A stretch of 51,238 bases of DNA from the IMG/VR virus record IMGVR_UViG_3300027131_000004, positions 1-51,238 of that record. One strand, 5' to 3'. The notes under the pieces were generated by a model. It was given only the letters and a program-made list of their open reading frames with translations, did no database searches and was not told the DNA's origin. This document shows positions 44,768-51,205 of this stretch, one piece after another. The stretch is from a virus. Numbering within the stretch: the stretch's first letter is position 1; the number at the start of each line of letters is the position of its first letter. The position numbers and the translations under genes were made by a program.

Positions 44768-45010
44768 AAAAGGGAGGTCACTAGCGTATTGTTTTGCTTT
44801 AGGCTCCTCTTTTTTAACATTGTTCTGATTTGCTTCAGCATCACTCACTAGACCACCTAGATAAGCCTTGCCGTTTTTAGCCTGTTTAACCCAAAGGGCT
44901 ACACGGAATTTTTCACCATTCAGCTCAATGTTGCCAGAGTAGTCTGGGCTTTTCTCTGATTTCTTTTCTTCATTCTTGAAGATGGAAATCGTGTTTTTGG
45001 TTTCTGCCAT
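44765..45010 (-). CDS. SSB-like protein with acidic DLPF tail
   Basis: An 81-aa protein. The pattern NTISIFKNEEKKSEKSPDYS, then GNIELNGEKFRVALWVKQAK and a KNGKAYLGG strand, resembles small OB-fold-like phage proteins. The C-terminus ASDLPF is the kind of acidic-hydrophobic tip that bacterial SSB uses to recruit partner proteins. It probably coats single-stranded DNA or bridges replication proteins; it is shorter than a full SSB. It ends with two tandem TAG codons next to a slippery heptamer. Confidence 0.58.
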   Translation of the reverse strand: MAETKNTISIFKNEEKKSEKSPDYSGNIELNGEKFRVALWVKQAKNGKAYLGGLVSDAEANQNNVKKEEPKAKQYASDLPF

Positions 45011-45016
45011 AACTGT

Positions 45017-45247
45017 TTATTTAATTGTGATTGAAAACTTTTTTCCAGATGCCTCAAGGTATTCTAGGATAGCCTGAAGCGAAACCTTTCTTGGCTTACC
45101 ATTAGCGGAACGATAATTCCTAAAGAAGTTCACATAGGTATTATAGTATCCCTCTGGTGCACGAAGTTTCTCTGTATCCATCATGGCTCTATAGACATGA
45201 GGATGCTTATCTTTTAGTGTGTCTTGTGTAAATCCCTCTTTTGCCAT
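45017..45247 (-). CDS. Unknown small early protein
   Basis: A 76-aa basic, helical protein (DTLKDKHPHVYRAMMDTEKL; VSLQAILEYLEASGKKFSIT). Its start overlaps the preceding stop by one base (TAATG), so it is coupled. No motif. It lies directly upstream of the SSB-like gene in the same transcript, so a replication or host-takeover role is possible. Confidence 0.55.
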   Translation of the reverse strand: MAKEGFTQDTLKDKHPHVYRAMMDTEKLRAPEGYYNTYVNFFRNYRSANGKPRKVSLQAILEYLEASGKKFSITIK

Positions 45248-45624
45248 TATATTTCAGTTTTATAGTCTTTGATTCCCAATATTTTTATACTATCTAGTAT
45301 CCCACTTACAAGCTTTACTTTTATTTTATACAACTTTGTGTTAGGTTTGGAGTAGCAGATAAGTGAGTCATCAAAGTTCTGTTTTATCCTCCCAACAAAT
45401 CTAGGTACCATTACCACTCCAAACACTCTATTGGGTGCTGGCTCCAAGTCATACACATAATCAAACATAAACATCTGCCTAGATTCATTAAATATGTATA
45501 AATCGTATTCATTACTTAAATCTTTTGTCTGCCAAATAGAAATACCCCCATCCCACCAATCTTCATCTTGTATTGCTTCCGGCAACCAAGAAACGGGTAT
45601 TTTAAGTTCATCATGCCTTGCCAT
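45247..45624 (-). CDS. Unknown early protein, first gene of a promoter-led unit
   Basis: A 125-aa protein. I prefer ATG 45624; the frame also allows GTG 45630. The sequence is beta-rich with many aromatic and acidic residues (QDEDWWDGGISIW; FMFDYVYDLEPAP). No family is recognised. It is the first gene after a full-consensus promoter overlapped by a perfect 9-bp inverted repeat, which marks it as tightly controlled. Host-interaction proteins of phages are often placed this way. Confidence 0.6.
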   Translation of the reverse strand: MARHDELKIPVSWLPEAIQDEDWWDGGISIWQTKDLSNEYDLYIFNESRQMFMFDYVYDLEPAPNRVFGVVMVPRFVGRIKQNFDDSLICYSKPNTKLYKIKVKLVSGILDSIKILGIKDYKTEI

Positions 45625-45631
45625 TATCACG

Positions 45632-45663
45632 GGTTTAGTTGTTTACAAATTTATAACTAAACC
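45632..45663. promoter_or_regulatory. Perfect inverted repeat over the early promoter (candidate operator)
   Basis: The arms GGTTTAGTT (45632-45640) and AACTAAACC (45655-45663) are 9-bp exact reverse complements. They are separated by 14 bases that contain the -7 box. The expected transcript start lies between or at the arm nearest the gene, so only one arm would be transcribed. It therefore acts, if at all, as a DNA operator rather than an RNA hairpin. Confidence 0.6.
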
Positions 45664-45677
45664 TTATTATTAGCAAA
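45646..45677 (-). promoter_or_regulatory. Early promoter with -33 TTTG and -7 TAAATTTG
   Basis: On the minus strand, TTTG (plus 45674-45677) and TAAATTTG (plus 45646-45653) are 20 bases apart. It drives 45624 downwards. Confidence 0.75.
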
Positions 45678-45679
45678 TT

Positions 45680-45895
45680 TTATTTTTTAAATGTTTCTTT
45701 ATAGTATTGTTCTGCTTGTTTAGTTGCTTCCATTTCAAGAGGTCGTAACAATCCAGATAAATGAGCATTTTCTATCTGTTTTTGCTCCATTGATTTTGAT
45801 GTTTCTTCAAGAAACTCCCAATCAGTTGGCAGAAACTTTTCTTTAATGTGGTATATCTCATCAAAGTGATACAATAACCATTCTACTGCTGTCAT
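45680..45895 (-). CDS. Small early phage protein (MTAVEWL family)
   Basis: A 71-aa helical protein. I start at ATG 45895, one base after the previous stop. The opening MTAVEWLLYHFDEIYHIKEK and the closing AEQYYKETF are a pattern common in small early proteins of Bacteroidota phages (from memory). Function is not known. The upstream in-frame region belongs to the previous gene. Confidence 0.6.
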   Translation of the reverse strand: MTAVEWLLYHFDEIYHIKEKFLPTDWEFLEETSKSMEQKQIENAHLSGLLRPLEMEATKQAEQYYKETFKK

Positions 45896-45896
45896 A

Positions 45897-46091
45897 TTAT
45901 CTATTTTTAGTTGGTGTTCTAATTGCAGTAACTGAGCCAACCTTGTCAACCTTAATATCATTAAAACCTAAATTATCCCCGCATGACTCACAGGTGATAA
46001 TTTTATCGTGTATTTCGGAATCCCAAACATACTCTGTGATTTCCTTCCCACACTTGCATTTGTACTTACGGGGTTGAAATTTATTTGACAT
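45897..46091 (-). CDS. Small zinc-ribbon protein
   Basis: A 64-aa protein, start ATG 46091 (46097 is possible). The Cys pattern YKCKCGKEITEYV, then CESCGDNLGF, is a four-Cys zinc ribbon (CxC...CxxC). Small zinc ribbons of this kind bind nucleic acid or proteins in early phage operons. It sits after a terminator-like hairpin and directly before the MTAVEWL gene. Confidence 0.62.
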   Translation of the reverse strand: MSNKFQPRKYKCKCGKEITEYVWDSEIHDKIITCESCGDNLGFNDIKVDKVGSVTAIRTPTKNR

Positions 46092-46104
46092 ATTCATTGT
46101 TTTA

Positions 46105-46136
46105 AAATAGAGTCCCCATATAGAAATACAGGGACT
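46105..46136 (-). terminator. Terminator-like hairpin between exonuclease and zinc-ribbon genes
   Basis: On the minus strand, AGTCCCTGTAT-TTCT-ATATGGGGACT forms an 11-bp stem with two G-T pairs (plus 46111-46136), followed by CTATTTTA. The T-run is weak, so partial termination is likely. Confidence 0.5.
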
Positions 46137-46155
46137 TGATTGCTTGCCATATGAA

Positions 46156-46941
46156 CTACTTAACCCATCCGGGTAATGATAACTCGTATAATTCCTCAGA
46201 CCCACTCTTAGAGTATCCGACTGTAGGGAATCCAATAGCCTTCCACTCCTTAAACTCATCAACCAATCTATTGAACTCCTTAACACCATGACTTACATAT
46301 TCATCACTAGCCATAAACATACTAACAATATGCGGTGCTCTATTCTCTACAACGATATACACTACTGGACATTTATCAGATAAACCCATCCTCTCTATTG
46401 CAGTCCTGTATATCCCAGCCTGTATGTGATATTTCTTATTATAAAAATCCTTTATCACATCTGTTGGATTGGCGGTAACTGACGTTTTTATTTCTAACAC
46501 AAAGGGTGTATCATTCTGCTTCCCTATCCCATCAATGTATCCGTTTACAGGCATACCTTCATGCTCGAATCTAAAATGACATTCTCTCGCATCAAGTTTA
46601 GATAGAATATTTACAGCCATAGGAGAATCATAGACAGCAGATGCTATATTCTTAGCAGTCTCCCATGTCTCAGGGTCTATAACTTTCTTGCCTTCATTAT
46701 CCTGCTCAAACTTAATCTTCGCCTCCTTATCCTCTTTCTTTCTCATGTCAAACTTTGGAGCAAGAACATATTCATTATCCACCTCATCCGGCTCAAGAAT
46801 CATACAATGTACGAGTGAGCCTAACAACATCTGCGGTGTTTGTTCTTTCACCTGTGTTATATACTTAATATAATGCACAGGGGATGTATCAAACTGAGAA
46901 AGAGAGCTAAAAGAAAGCGGTCTTTGATTTAAATCTATCAT
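46156..46941 (-). CDS. RecE-like / DUF3799 PD-(D/E)XK exonuclease
   Basis: A 261-aa protein. It shows GSLVHCMILEP with H45, VNGYIDGIG (D137), VLEIKTS (E150 and K152) and HIQAGIYR with Q174. These are the catalytic and structural residues of lambda-exonuclease-type and RecE C-terminal nucleases. It resects DNA 5' to 3' so that the annealing protein in the next upstream gene (ERF) can pair strands. The two genes overlap by one base, as expected for a synaptase-exonuclease pair. Confidence 0.85.
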   Translation of the reverse strand: MIDLNQRPLSFSSLSQFDTSPVHYIKYITQVKEQTPQMLLGSLVHCMILEPDEVDNEYVLAPKFDMRKKEDKEAKIKFEQDNEGKKVIDPETWETAKNIASAVYDSPMAVNILSKLDARECHFRFEHEGMPVNGYIDGIGKQNDTPFVLEIKTSVTANPTDVIKDFYNKKYHIQAGIYRTAIERMGLSDKCPVVYIVVENRAPHIVSMFMASDEYVSHGVKEFNRLVDEFKEWKAIGFPTVGYSKSGSEELYELSLPGWVK

Positions 46942-47396
46942 TAGAAGAAATCTTTTGTGGCAACTGCTTTGCCATTGGTTGAAAATTTTGGTTTCTCTGC
47001 TGGCTCTTTCGCTGGTACTCTAGTTTCTTGAACACCGGAAGCATCAGTATCTTTATCAGTCACTAGACCTAACGCTGCAGATAAAGCATATCTTCTTAGA
47101 TAAGTTATAGCAGAGCCTAGTACCTGAAAGTCATTCATACCTTTTAATTGGACACCGACAGGTATGGCTACAGAAGATTTAATATTCTCTCCGCTTTCAA
47201 TATGAAAAATTACCGTGTCAAGAAATTCTCCATTTAAAAGTTGAGTGAAACCCAAGCCATGCTTTTTCATTAATGGGTTAATCTTTTCAAAGATGGCTGG
47301 TAAATCTGCGTAAGAGTAGCCATAACCTGTGGTACCTTTATGAATTACAGGTACTTCTTGCTGAAATGCTGCGAGTGCAGTAAATAAATGTTTCAT
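46941..47396 (-). CDS. ERF-family single-strand annealing protein
   Basis: A 151-aa protein. The ERF signature is clear: GYGYSYADLPAIFEKINPLM (residues 24-43) and GSAITYLRRYALSAALGLVT (~105-124), followed by DKDTDA. ERF proteins form rings and anneal complementary single strands, driving recombination, circularisation and concatemer formation. The C-terminal ~30 residues are a Pro/Lys linker plus KDFF, possibly a partner-binding tail. It has its own full-consensus early promoter. Confidence 0.9.
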   Translation of the reverse strand: MKHLFTALAAFQQEVPVIHKGTTGYGYSYADLPAIFEKINPLMKKHGLGFTQLLNGEFLDTVIFHIESGENIKSSVAIPVGVQLKGMNDFQVLGSAITYLRRYALSAALGLVTDKDTDASGVQETRVPAKEPAEKPKFSTNGKAVATKDFF

Positions 47397-47411
47397 GTTA
47401 TTGATTTTTTA

Positions 47412-47443
47412 CAAAGTTAAAGTATTGTTTGAAAACAACCAAA
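47412..47443 (-). promoter_or_regulatory. Early promoter of the recombination genes with spacer palindrome
   Basis: On the minus strand, TTTG (47440-47443) and TAACTTTG (47412-47419) are 20 bases apart. The 14-bp palindrome TTGTTTGAAAACAA (47425-47438) lies inside the spacer, where a bound regulator would block sigma factor. Confidence 0.75.
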
Positions 47444-47449
47444 TATATT

Positions 47450-47767
47450 TTATTGTTCAACGTGTTTTTTTAACGTCTCAAATATTTCTTTACAAGCATC
47501 TGTGTTAACAGAACTCATCAATAAAACAGTTTCTGCTATGTAATGTATCTTATCATCTTCCATCTCTGATTCTATAATCTTAGATGCGTCTGGATTAACA
47601 GATTTTAATTTATTCTCAAGAAAGGTATGCGTCTTTATAACATTCGTGCATACATTCTTGTATTCAAAAGATACGTTTGTAGCCCGTATTGATTCAGCAT
47701 AAAGAGATGCAGCCTTCATTAAATTACAAAGAGAAGCAAACTCCATTCCTAATCTTCTAATATCCAT
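47450..47767 (-). CDS. Unknown early helical protein
   Basis: A 105-aa protein, almost all helical (GMEFASLCNLMKAASLYAES; IHYIAETVLLMSS). No membrane segment and no motif. It lies one base downstream of the 85-aa gene in the minus-strand operon headed by the promoter at 49178. It may be a host-interaction protein; nothing identifies it. Confidence 0.55.
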   Translation of the reverse strand: MDIRRLGMEFASLCNLMKAASLYAESIRATNVSFEYKNVCTNVIKTHTFLENKLKSVNPDASKIIESEMEDDKIHYIAETVLLMSSVNTDACKEIFETLKKHVEQ

Positions 47768-47768
47768 C

Positions 47769-48026
47769 TTAGTTAATTAATTCGTCAATGATAATACCTT
47801 CTTCTTTTACTATATCCCATATTGCATCGTATGTCATTTCAACTGCATCTATAGGTGTAATGTTTTTATCATTCTCTATTGCTCGTTCAACCTGATACAT
47901 CATAGTCTTTTTAGAATTATATAATATATTCCATAAAGCCATAGCCATACTAAGGGACTTTACTGCCCGTAAATGTGCCATATTATCATCTTGGTCATTT
48001 AAGTCAAACTCAAGAATTGCTTTCAT
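47769..48026 (-). CDS. Small early phage protein (MKAILEF family)
   Basis: An 85-aa protein. The opening MKAILEFDLNDQDDNMAHLR and the following AMALWNILYN are the pattern of a small protein common in early regions of many phages; function is unknown. The start overlaps the dNMP kinase end by 17 bases. Confidence 0.62.
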   Translation of the reverse strand: MKAILEFDLNDQDDNMAHLRAVKSLSMAMALWNILYNSKKTMMYQVERAIENDKNITPIDAVEMTYDAIWDIVKEEGIIIDELIN

Positions 48027-48552
48027 TGTTCATGTTTTGGTTTATAATACTTAATATGTTTTGCTTTAATTTATCTACATCACCATCGTTTACAATGGTT
48101 GCATCAAACTTATATCCATCAAGTGCAGTTTCTGATGGGTGTGCATTGACTGGACTTACATTAGGTCTTTCTATTCGGAAAACCATTCCACCAAAGTCCT
48201 TAACATATGCATACTCATTGGGGAATCTACAGTCTGTTATCAACCATTTATCATTTGAATGGTAATCGGAAAATAAAGACATTACCCAAGCATCTTTATG
48301 CAATCCATCTCTTATTGCATCTGTTCCAATTTTCTGTAGCATTTCCCTTCCTGTCATACCCCACCCAGATATTTCTGCATCTTTAATAAACTGCTGTTCA
48401 AACATTGAAGATGGTATACCCGTTAGAATACTTGCAATATCTTTCAATTTCTGAGAAAACTTCTTTATCTGAAACGATGGATATTCTGACTTTATTATTT
48501 CGGCTGCAGTATCTTTCCCAGATTTTGCATAGCCAGAAAAAGCTATTATCAT
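48010..48552 (-). CDS. Deoxynucleoside monophosphate kinase-like protein
   Basis: A 180-aa protein. P-loop at GYAKSGKDT (7-15). Then a substrate-binding region (TGREMLQKIGTDAIRDGLHK), WLITDCRFPNEYAYVKDFGG and FRIERPN follow. This is the T4 gp1-like phage dNMP kinase pattern, which phosphorylates dNMPs (often including modified ones) for DNA synthesis. It supplies precursors together with host ribonucleotide reductase, since no other nucleotide genes are visible here. Confidence 0.8.
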   Translation of the reverse strand: MIIAFSGYAKSGKDTAAEIIKSEYPSFQIKKFSQKLKDIASILTGIPSSMFEQQFIKDAEISGWGMTGREMLQKIGTDAIRDGLHKDAWVMSLFSDYHSNDKWLITDCRFPNEYAYVKDFGGMVFRIERPNVSPVNAHPSETALDGYKFDATIVNDGDVDKLKQNILSIINQNMNNESNS

Positions 48553-48854
48553 ATTTCACTTTTTATATTAAACAATACTGAAACAGGTTCATCAAAACTA
48601 TCTGCATGTTCTCCATTTCTCTCAAGTATTTTTATACTTTCTACAATCCTATCAAAACCATCATGAAAAAACGACTTCAAGTTGTCCCCTATTTGTATGT
48701 ATGGTCCACCAGATGGGTCAACCATATTTACCTCATACGGCTCTTCATCAAAACCATACCGCAAATACTTTCCACCATCCATAGTAACTGTGCCGTCACC
48801 ATTATCCGTGAAATATATTTTATCACGGTACCTGTTGTTGTACTCTGTTGTCAT
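48549..48854 (-). CDS. Unknown early protein, beta-rich
   Basis: A 101-aa acidic protein, strands first (KIYFTDNGDGTVTMDGGKYL), then mixed. Overlaps the dNMP kinase start (ATGA) and the upstream gene, so it is coupled in the operon. No motif. The composition resembles small soluble inhibitors or binding proteins, but that is only an impression. Confidence 0.5.
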   Translation of the reverse strand: MTTEYNNRYRDKIYFTDNGDGTVTMDGGKYLRYGFDEEPYEVNMVDPSGGPYIQIGDNLKSFFHDGFDRIVESIKILERNGEHADSFDEPVSVLFNIKSEI

Positions 48855-49162
48855 AACTTAATTTTAAATATTTTATAAATTAAAAAAAGAAGACATCCTC
48901 TGTATATTAATTCAATACATTTCTCTTGTGGGTAGTATCCAGCATTAAAAATACCATCCGTTGTTTTTAAAATCTTCCAATATATAACCTTATCATTAAA
49001 CCAATCATCGCATGAATTAGCAAACTCAATAGTCAGGCTATCCCATCTCCCTCTAAAGAAAAAGTAATAGCCTAAAAAATATCCTTCAGCTTGGACAGGG
49101 CATATACCCATCGGTTTGTACGCCCATTGTATAGGCAATAATCTTGCTAATACTTTTTTCAT
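48851..49162 (-). CDS. Unknown early protein, possibly membrane-associated
   Basis: A 103-aa protein with many aromatic residues, and a hydrophobic C-terminus (CLLFLIYKIFKI, about residues 90-101) that could anchor it in membrane. No recognisable motif. First gene after the early promoter at 49178, so it would be among the first proteins made. Early membrane proteins in phages sometimes block superinfection or host defences; here that is speculation. Confidence 0.5.
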   Translation of the reverse strand: MKKVLARLLPIQWAYKPMGICPVQAEGYFLGYYFFFRGRWDSLTIEFANSCDDWFNDKVIYWKILKTTDGIFNAGYYPQEKCIELIYRGCLLFLIYKIFKIKL

Positions 49163-49177
49163 TGTTTTAATTTAGAA

Positions 49178-49208
49178 CAAATGTAATCATAAATTGTATA
49201 CAAACAAA
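49178..49208 (-). promoter_or_regulatory. Early promoter with spacer palindrome
   Basis: On the minus strand, TTTG (plus 49205-49208) and TACATTTG (plus 49178-49185) are 19 bases apart, the canonical distance. TTGTATACAA, a perfect 10-bp palindrome (49194-49203), lies in the spacer. Confidence 0.75.
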
Positions 49209-49228
49209 ATATTTTATAAAATTTATTT

Positions 49229-49245
49229 GTTCTCTGTTTGAGAAC
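49229..49245. repeat. Inverted repeat downstream of primase-helicase
   Basis: GTTCTC-TGTTT-GAGAAC, 6-bp exact arms with a 5-nt loop, lies just after the primase-helicase stop and before the early promoter. Without a T-run it is a weak terminator at best; it may be a regulator site. Confidence 0.45.
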
Positions 49246-49256
49246 TGCAAACAAGA

Positions 49257-51047
49257 TTAAAAATCTAGCTTCTTCTGATGTGCGTTATGGGTACTATAAG
49301 GGAACAATCCATGCTTATCGGTAAATCCTATTCTAGTGTACCTCAACTCTATTGGCTCCTTGTATTTACCCTTAATCAACCCATACAGCTGGTCTCTGTC
49401 TGTCTTAGCAATATAGACCTGACATCCATTGTTTCTAATCGTATGGTCATCATCTTCCCAAGTAGTTCTGTGGACACAAATGAATTGGTCAGCCTTGTTG
49501 AATAGCATGGCTCCCATCTCAGCCTGCGCAGCCGTAGGCATCTTGTCCTCTCTCTGTGCCTCTGTATTGGTATGGGCAGTAAGCCATAGGTTAATACCCG
49601 TTCTCAGGCAATAGTTACGAAATAGTGTATACGCTTCTATAACAGAATTATATCTTTCCTTTCCGGGTAACTTCAAATAATTGAACGGGTCAACCAGACA
49701 AGCATCAATAGAATACACAGACCTAACCTTATCCATCAAGTCAAGCACTTGAACAGGCTCTAGCAAGTCCTCGTTTCTTAGTATTACAAACTTATTACTT
49801 ACCCACCTATTAGACCTTTCAATCTCCAGCTCTGTTGCATCTTCAATACGCTTACCCATATTGTACTGATTCAGAATAAGCCTTACTGATTCAGTTGAAT
49901 TCTCACCGCAATAGATAGCCCATTTCCAGCCATGCGACTTCGCTGCAATAATGCAAAACCATAAAGCAAAGGATGTCTTACCGCTATGACCATGACCAAG
50001 AACCACCGTTAAAGCCTTCTTGATGAATTTAAAATGTGGGTCAAACTCAATATAGCCCGTTTCTAGCCCCTTTTCAAACTCACCCCTCTTGTACTTCAGT
50101 AGAAAATCTAAGCCCTCCTGTTCGCTTTGTGTGAACTTAAGGATGTCTTCCTCTTTAATAGCCTCTGCAAGTGATATTTTTAAAAACTCATCTTGAATCT
50201 CATGGATGGGAGAAAGCTTACCATGAGTAATTCCATTCTCCATAGTTCTTATGGCATCCCTGTAGTCTTCTTCACCAAGCTCGTATCTACGATGTTCTAA
50301 CGCACCAAGTAAAGCAGACCTTCCAATATCTTCCTGAATGATTCCACCTGAAATAAATCCACCTAAAAGCCTACCTGCACGAAGCATCTTGTCATTCCTC
50401 TCACCCTGCTGTGCGTTTAAGAAAAGGTTACATACTAGCTCTAGCTTTCTAAAATCTGTCTTACTAGCCTTAGTAGGCTCAGATGTTAGGGTTAGAACTT
50501 CTTCTGTGATTACTTCAGTAAACTCAAGAGCATCCTCGTTTATGTATAACTCAGGGTCATGACTAACAAAAAGAATTCTTGAGATATTACTGCATTTCTC
50601 ATCAATTCTAGGGTAATTTTTTATGATAGCCCTGTAATGGTCTCTGTAACTTTCACATGAATGGATACGCATTAATGCGTGTATACCCTTGCCAGATGCA
50701 GATTTCCAGATTGCGTAGATGTGTGGGTCTTCTTTCAGCTCCTCAATCTGTGCATGTATATCATCAACAGAGCTATCCTTCATATCAAAATCCATAGGTG
50801 CAAACCCTGAAAACTCTGAAATACCATTCTCAGTTCTGCTTCCCTTGTTAAAAACTCCTGTCCAAGTTACACATGGTAAATCACCTTTTCCTACCCCCGT
50901 TTCCCGTATTGTTTGAATTAACTTAGCCCACCTTCCTAACTTAATCCAATTAAGCACATTGGTTAAAACAACATTGATTGGCACATCAACTGAATTCTTG
51001 TTCTGATACACAGAGACATATCTCTCTAAATTTTTTTCACTATTCAT
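49257..51047 (-). CDS. Primase-helicase (BT4734/VirE-N-like primase plus DnaB/RecA-type ATPase)
   Basis: A 596-aa two-domain protein. The N-terminal ~170 residues match BT4734/VirE-N primase-like modules: SGFAPMDFDMKD with D86-F-D88 as the metal site, SASGKGIHALMRI (116-128), then RILFVSHDP. Residues ~200-290 form a helical linker domain. The C-terminal ATPase has Walker A GHGHSGKT (351-358), Walker B CLVDPFN (450-456) and a DnaB-like sensor region with LWLTAHTNTE. It primes and unwinds DNA. It is the only replication enzyme seen, so synthesis probably uses host polymerase. It lies next to the iteron block. Confidence 0.88.
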   Translation of the reverse strand: MNSEKNLERYVSVYQNKNSVDVPINVVLTNVLNWIKLGRWAKLIQTIRETGVGKGDLPCVTWTGVFNKGSRTENGISEFSGFAPMDFDMKDSSVDDIHAQIEELKEDPHIYAIWKSASGKGIHALMRIHSCESYRDHYRAIIKNYPRIDEKCSNISRILFVSHDPELYINEDALEFTEVITEEVLTLTSEPTKASKTDFRKLELVCNLFLNAQQGERNDKMLRAGRLLGGFISGGIIQEDIGRSALLGALEHRRYELGEEDYRDAIRTMENGITHGKLSPIHEIQDEFLKISLAEAIKEEDILKFTQSEQEGLDFLLKYKRGEFEKGLETGYIEFDPHFKFIKKALTVVLGHGHSGKTSFALWFCIIAAKSHGWKWAIYCGENSTESVRLILNQYNMGKRIEDATELEIERSNRWVSNKFVILRNEDLLEPVQVLDLMDKVRSVYSIDACLVDPFNYLKLPGKERYNSVIEAYTLFRNYCLRTGINLWLTAHTNTEAQREDKMPTAAQAEMGAMLFNKADQFICVHRTTWEDDDHTIRNNGCQVYIAKTDRDQLYGLIKGKYKEPIELRYTRIGFTDKHGLFPYSTHNAHQKKLDF

Positions 51048-51074
51048 GTAAAGTACTTTAAAAGTATAGTTTAT

Positions 51075-51115
51075 CTTGTATTATTACTTGTATTATTATA
51101 CTGTATTATTATGGG
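51075..51115. repeat. Three AT-rich direct repeats
   Basis: CTTGTATTATTA at 51075, CTTGTATTATTATA at 51087 and CTGTATTATTATGGG at 51101 share the core TGTATTATTA with 12-14 base spacing. The AT-rich repeats next to iterons resemble a DNA-unwinding element. Confidence 0.7.
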
Positions 51116-51116
51116 T

Positions 51117-51205
51117 GAAAATTTTTTCATCCCCCCATGAAGATTTTTTCATACCCCCCTAGAAATTTATTTCACCCCCTTTGGAAGATTTTTTCACACT
51201 AACCC
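51117..51205. repeat. Four tandem iterons of 22-23 bp
   Basis: Repeats start at 51117, 51139, 51162 and 51184 (steps 22, 23, 22, two helical turns). Core GAAxATTTxTTCAY is followed by a C-run: GAAAATTTTTTCATCCCCCC, GAAGATTTTTTCATACCCCC, GAAATTTATTTCACCCCC, GAAGATTTTTTCACACTAAC. Each core is near-palindromic (copy 1 contains TGAAAA-TT-TTTTCA). All copies sit on one face of the helix. Confidence 0.8.

Noticed and set aside
45896-45961. Longer N-terminus for the MTAVEWL protein
   Set aside because: The extra residues overlap the zinc-ribbon gene. ATG 45895 one base after that stop is the better start and matches the family opening.
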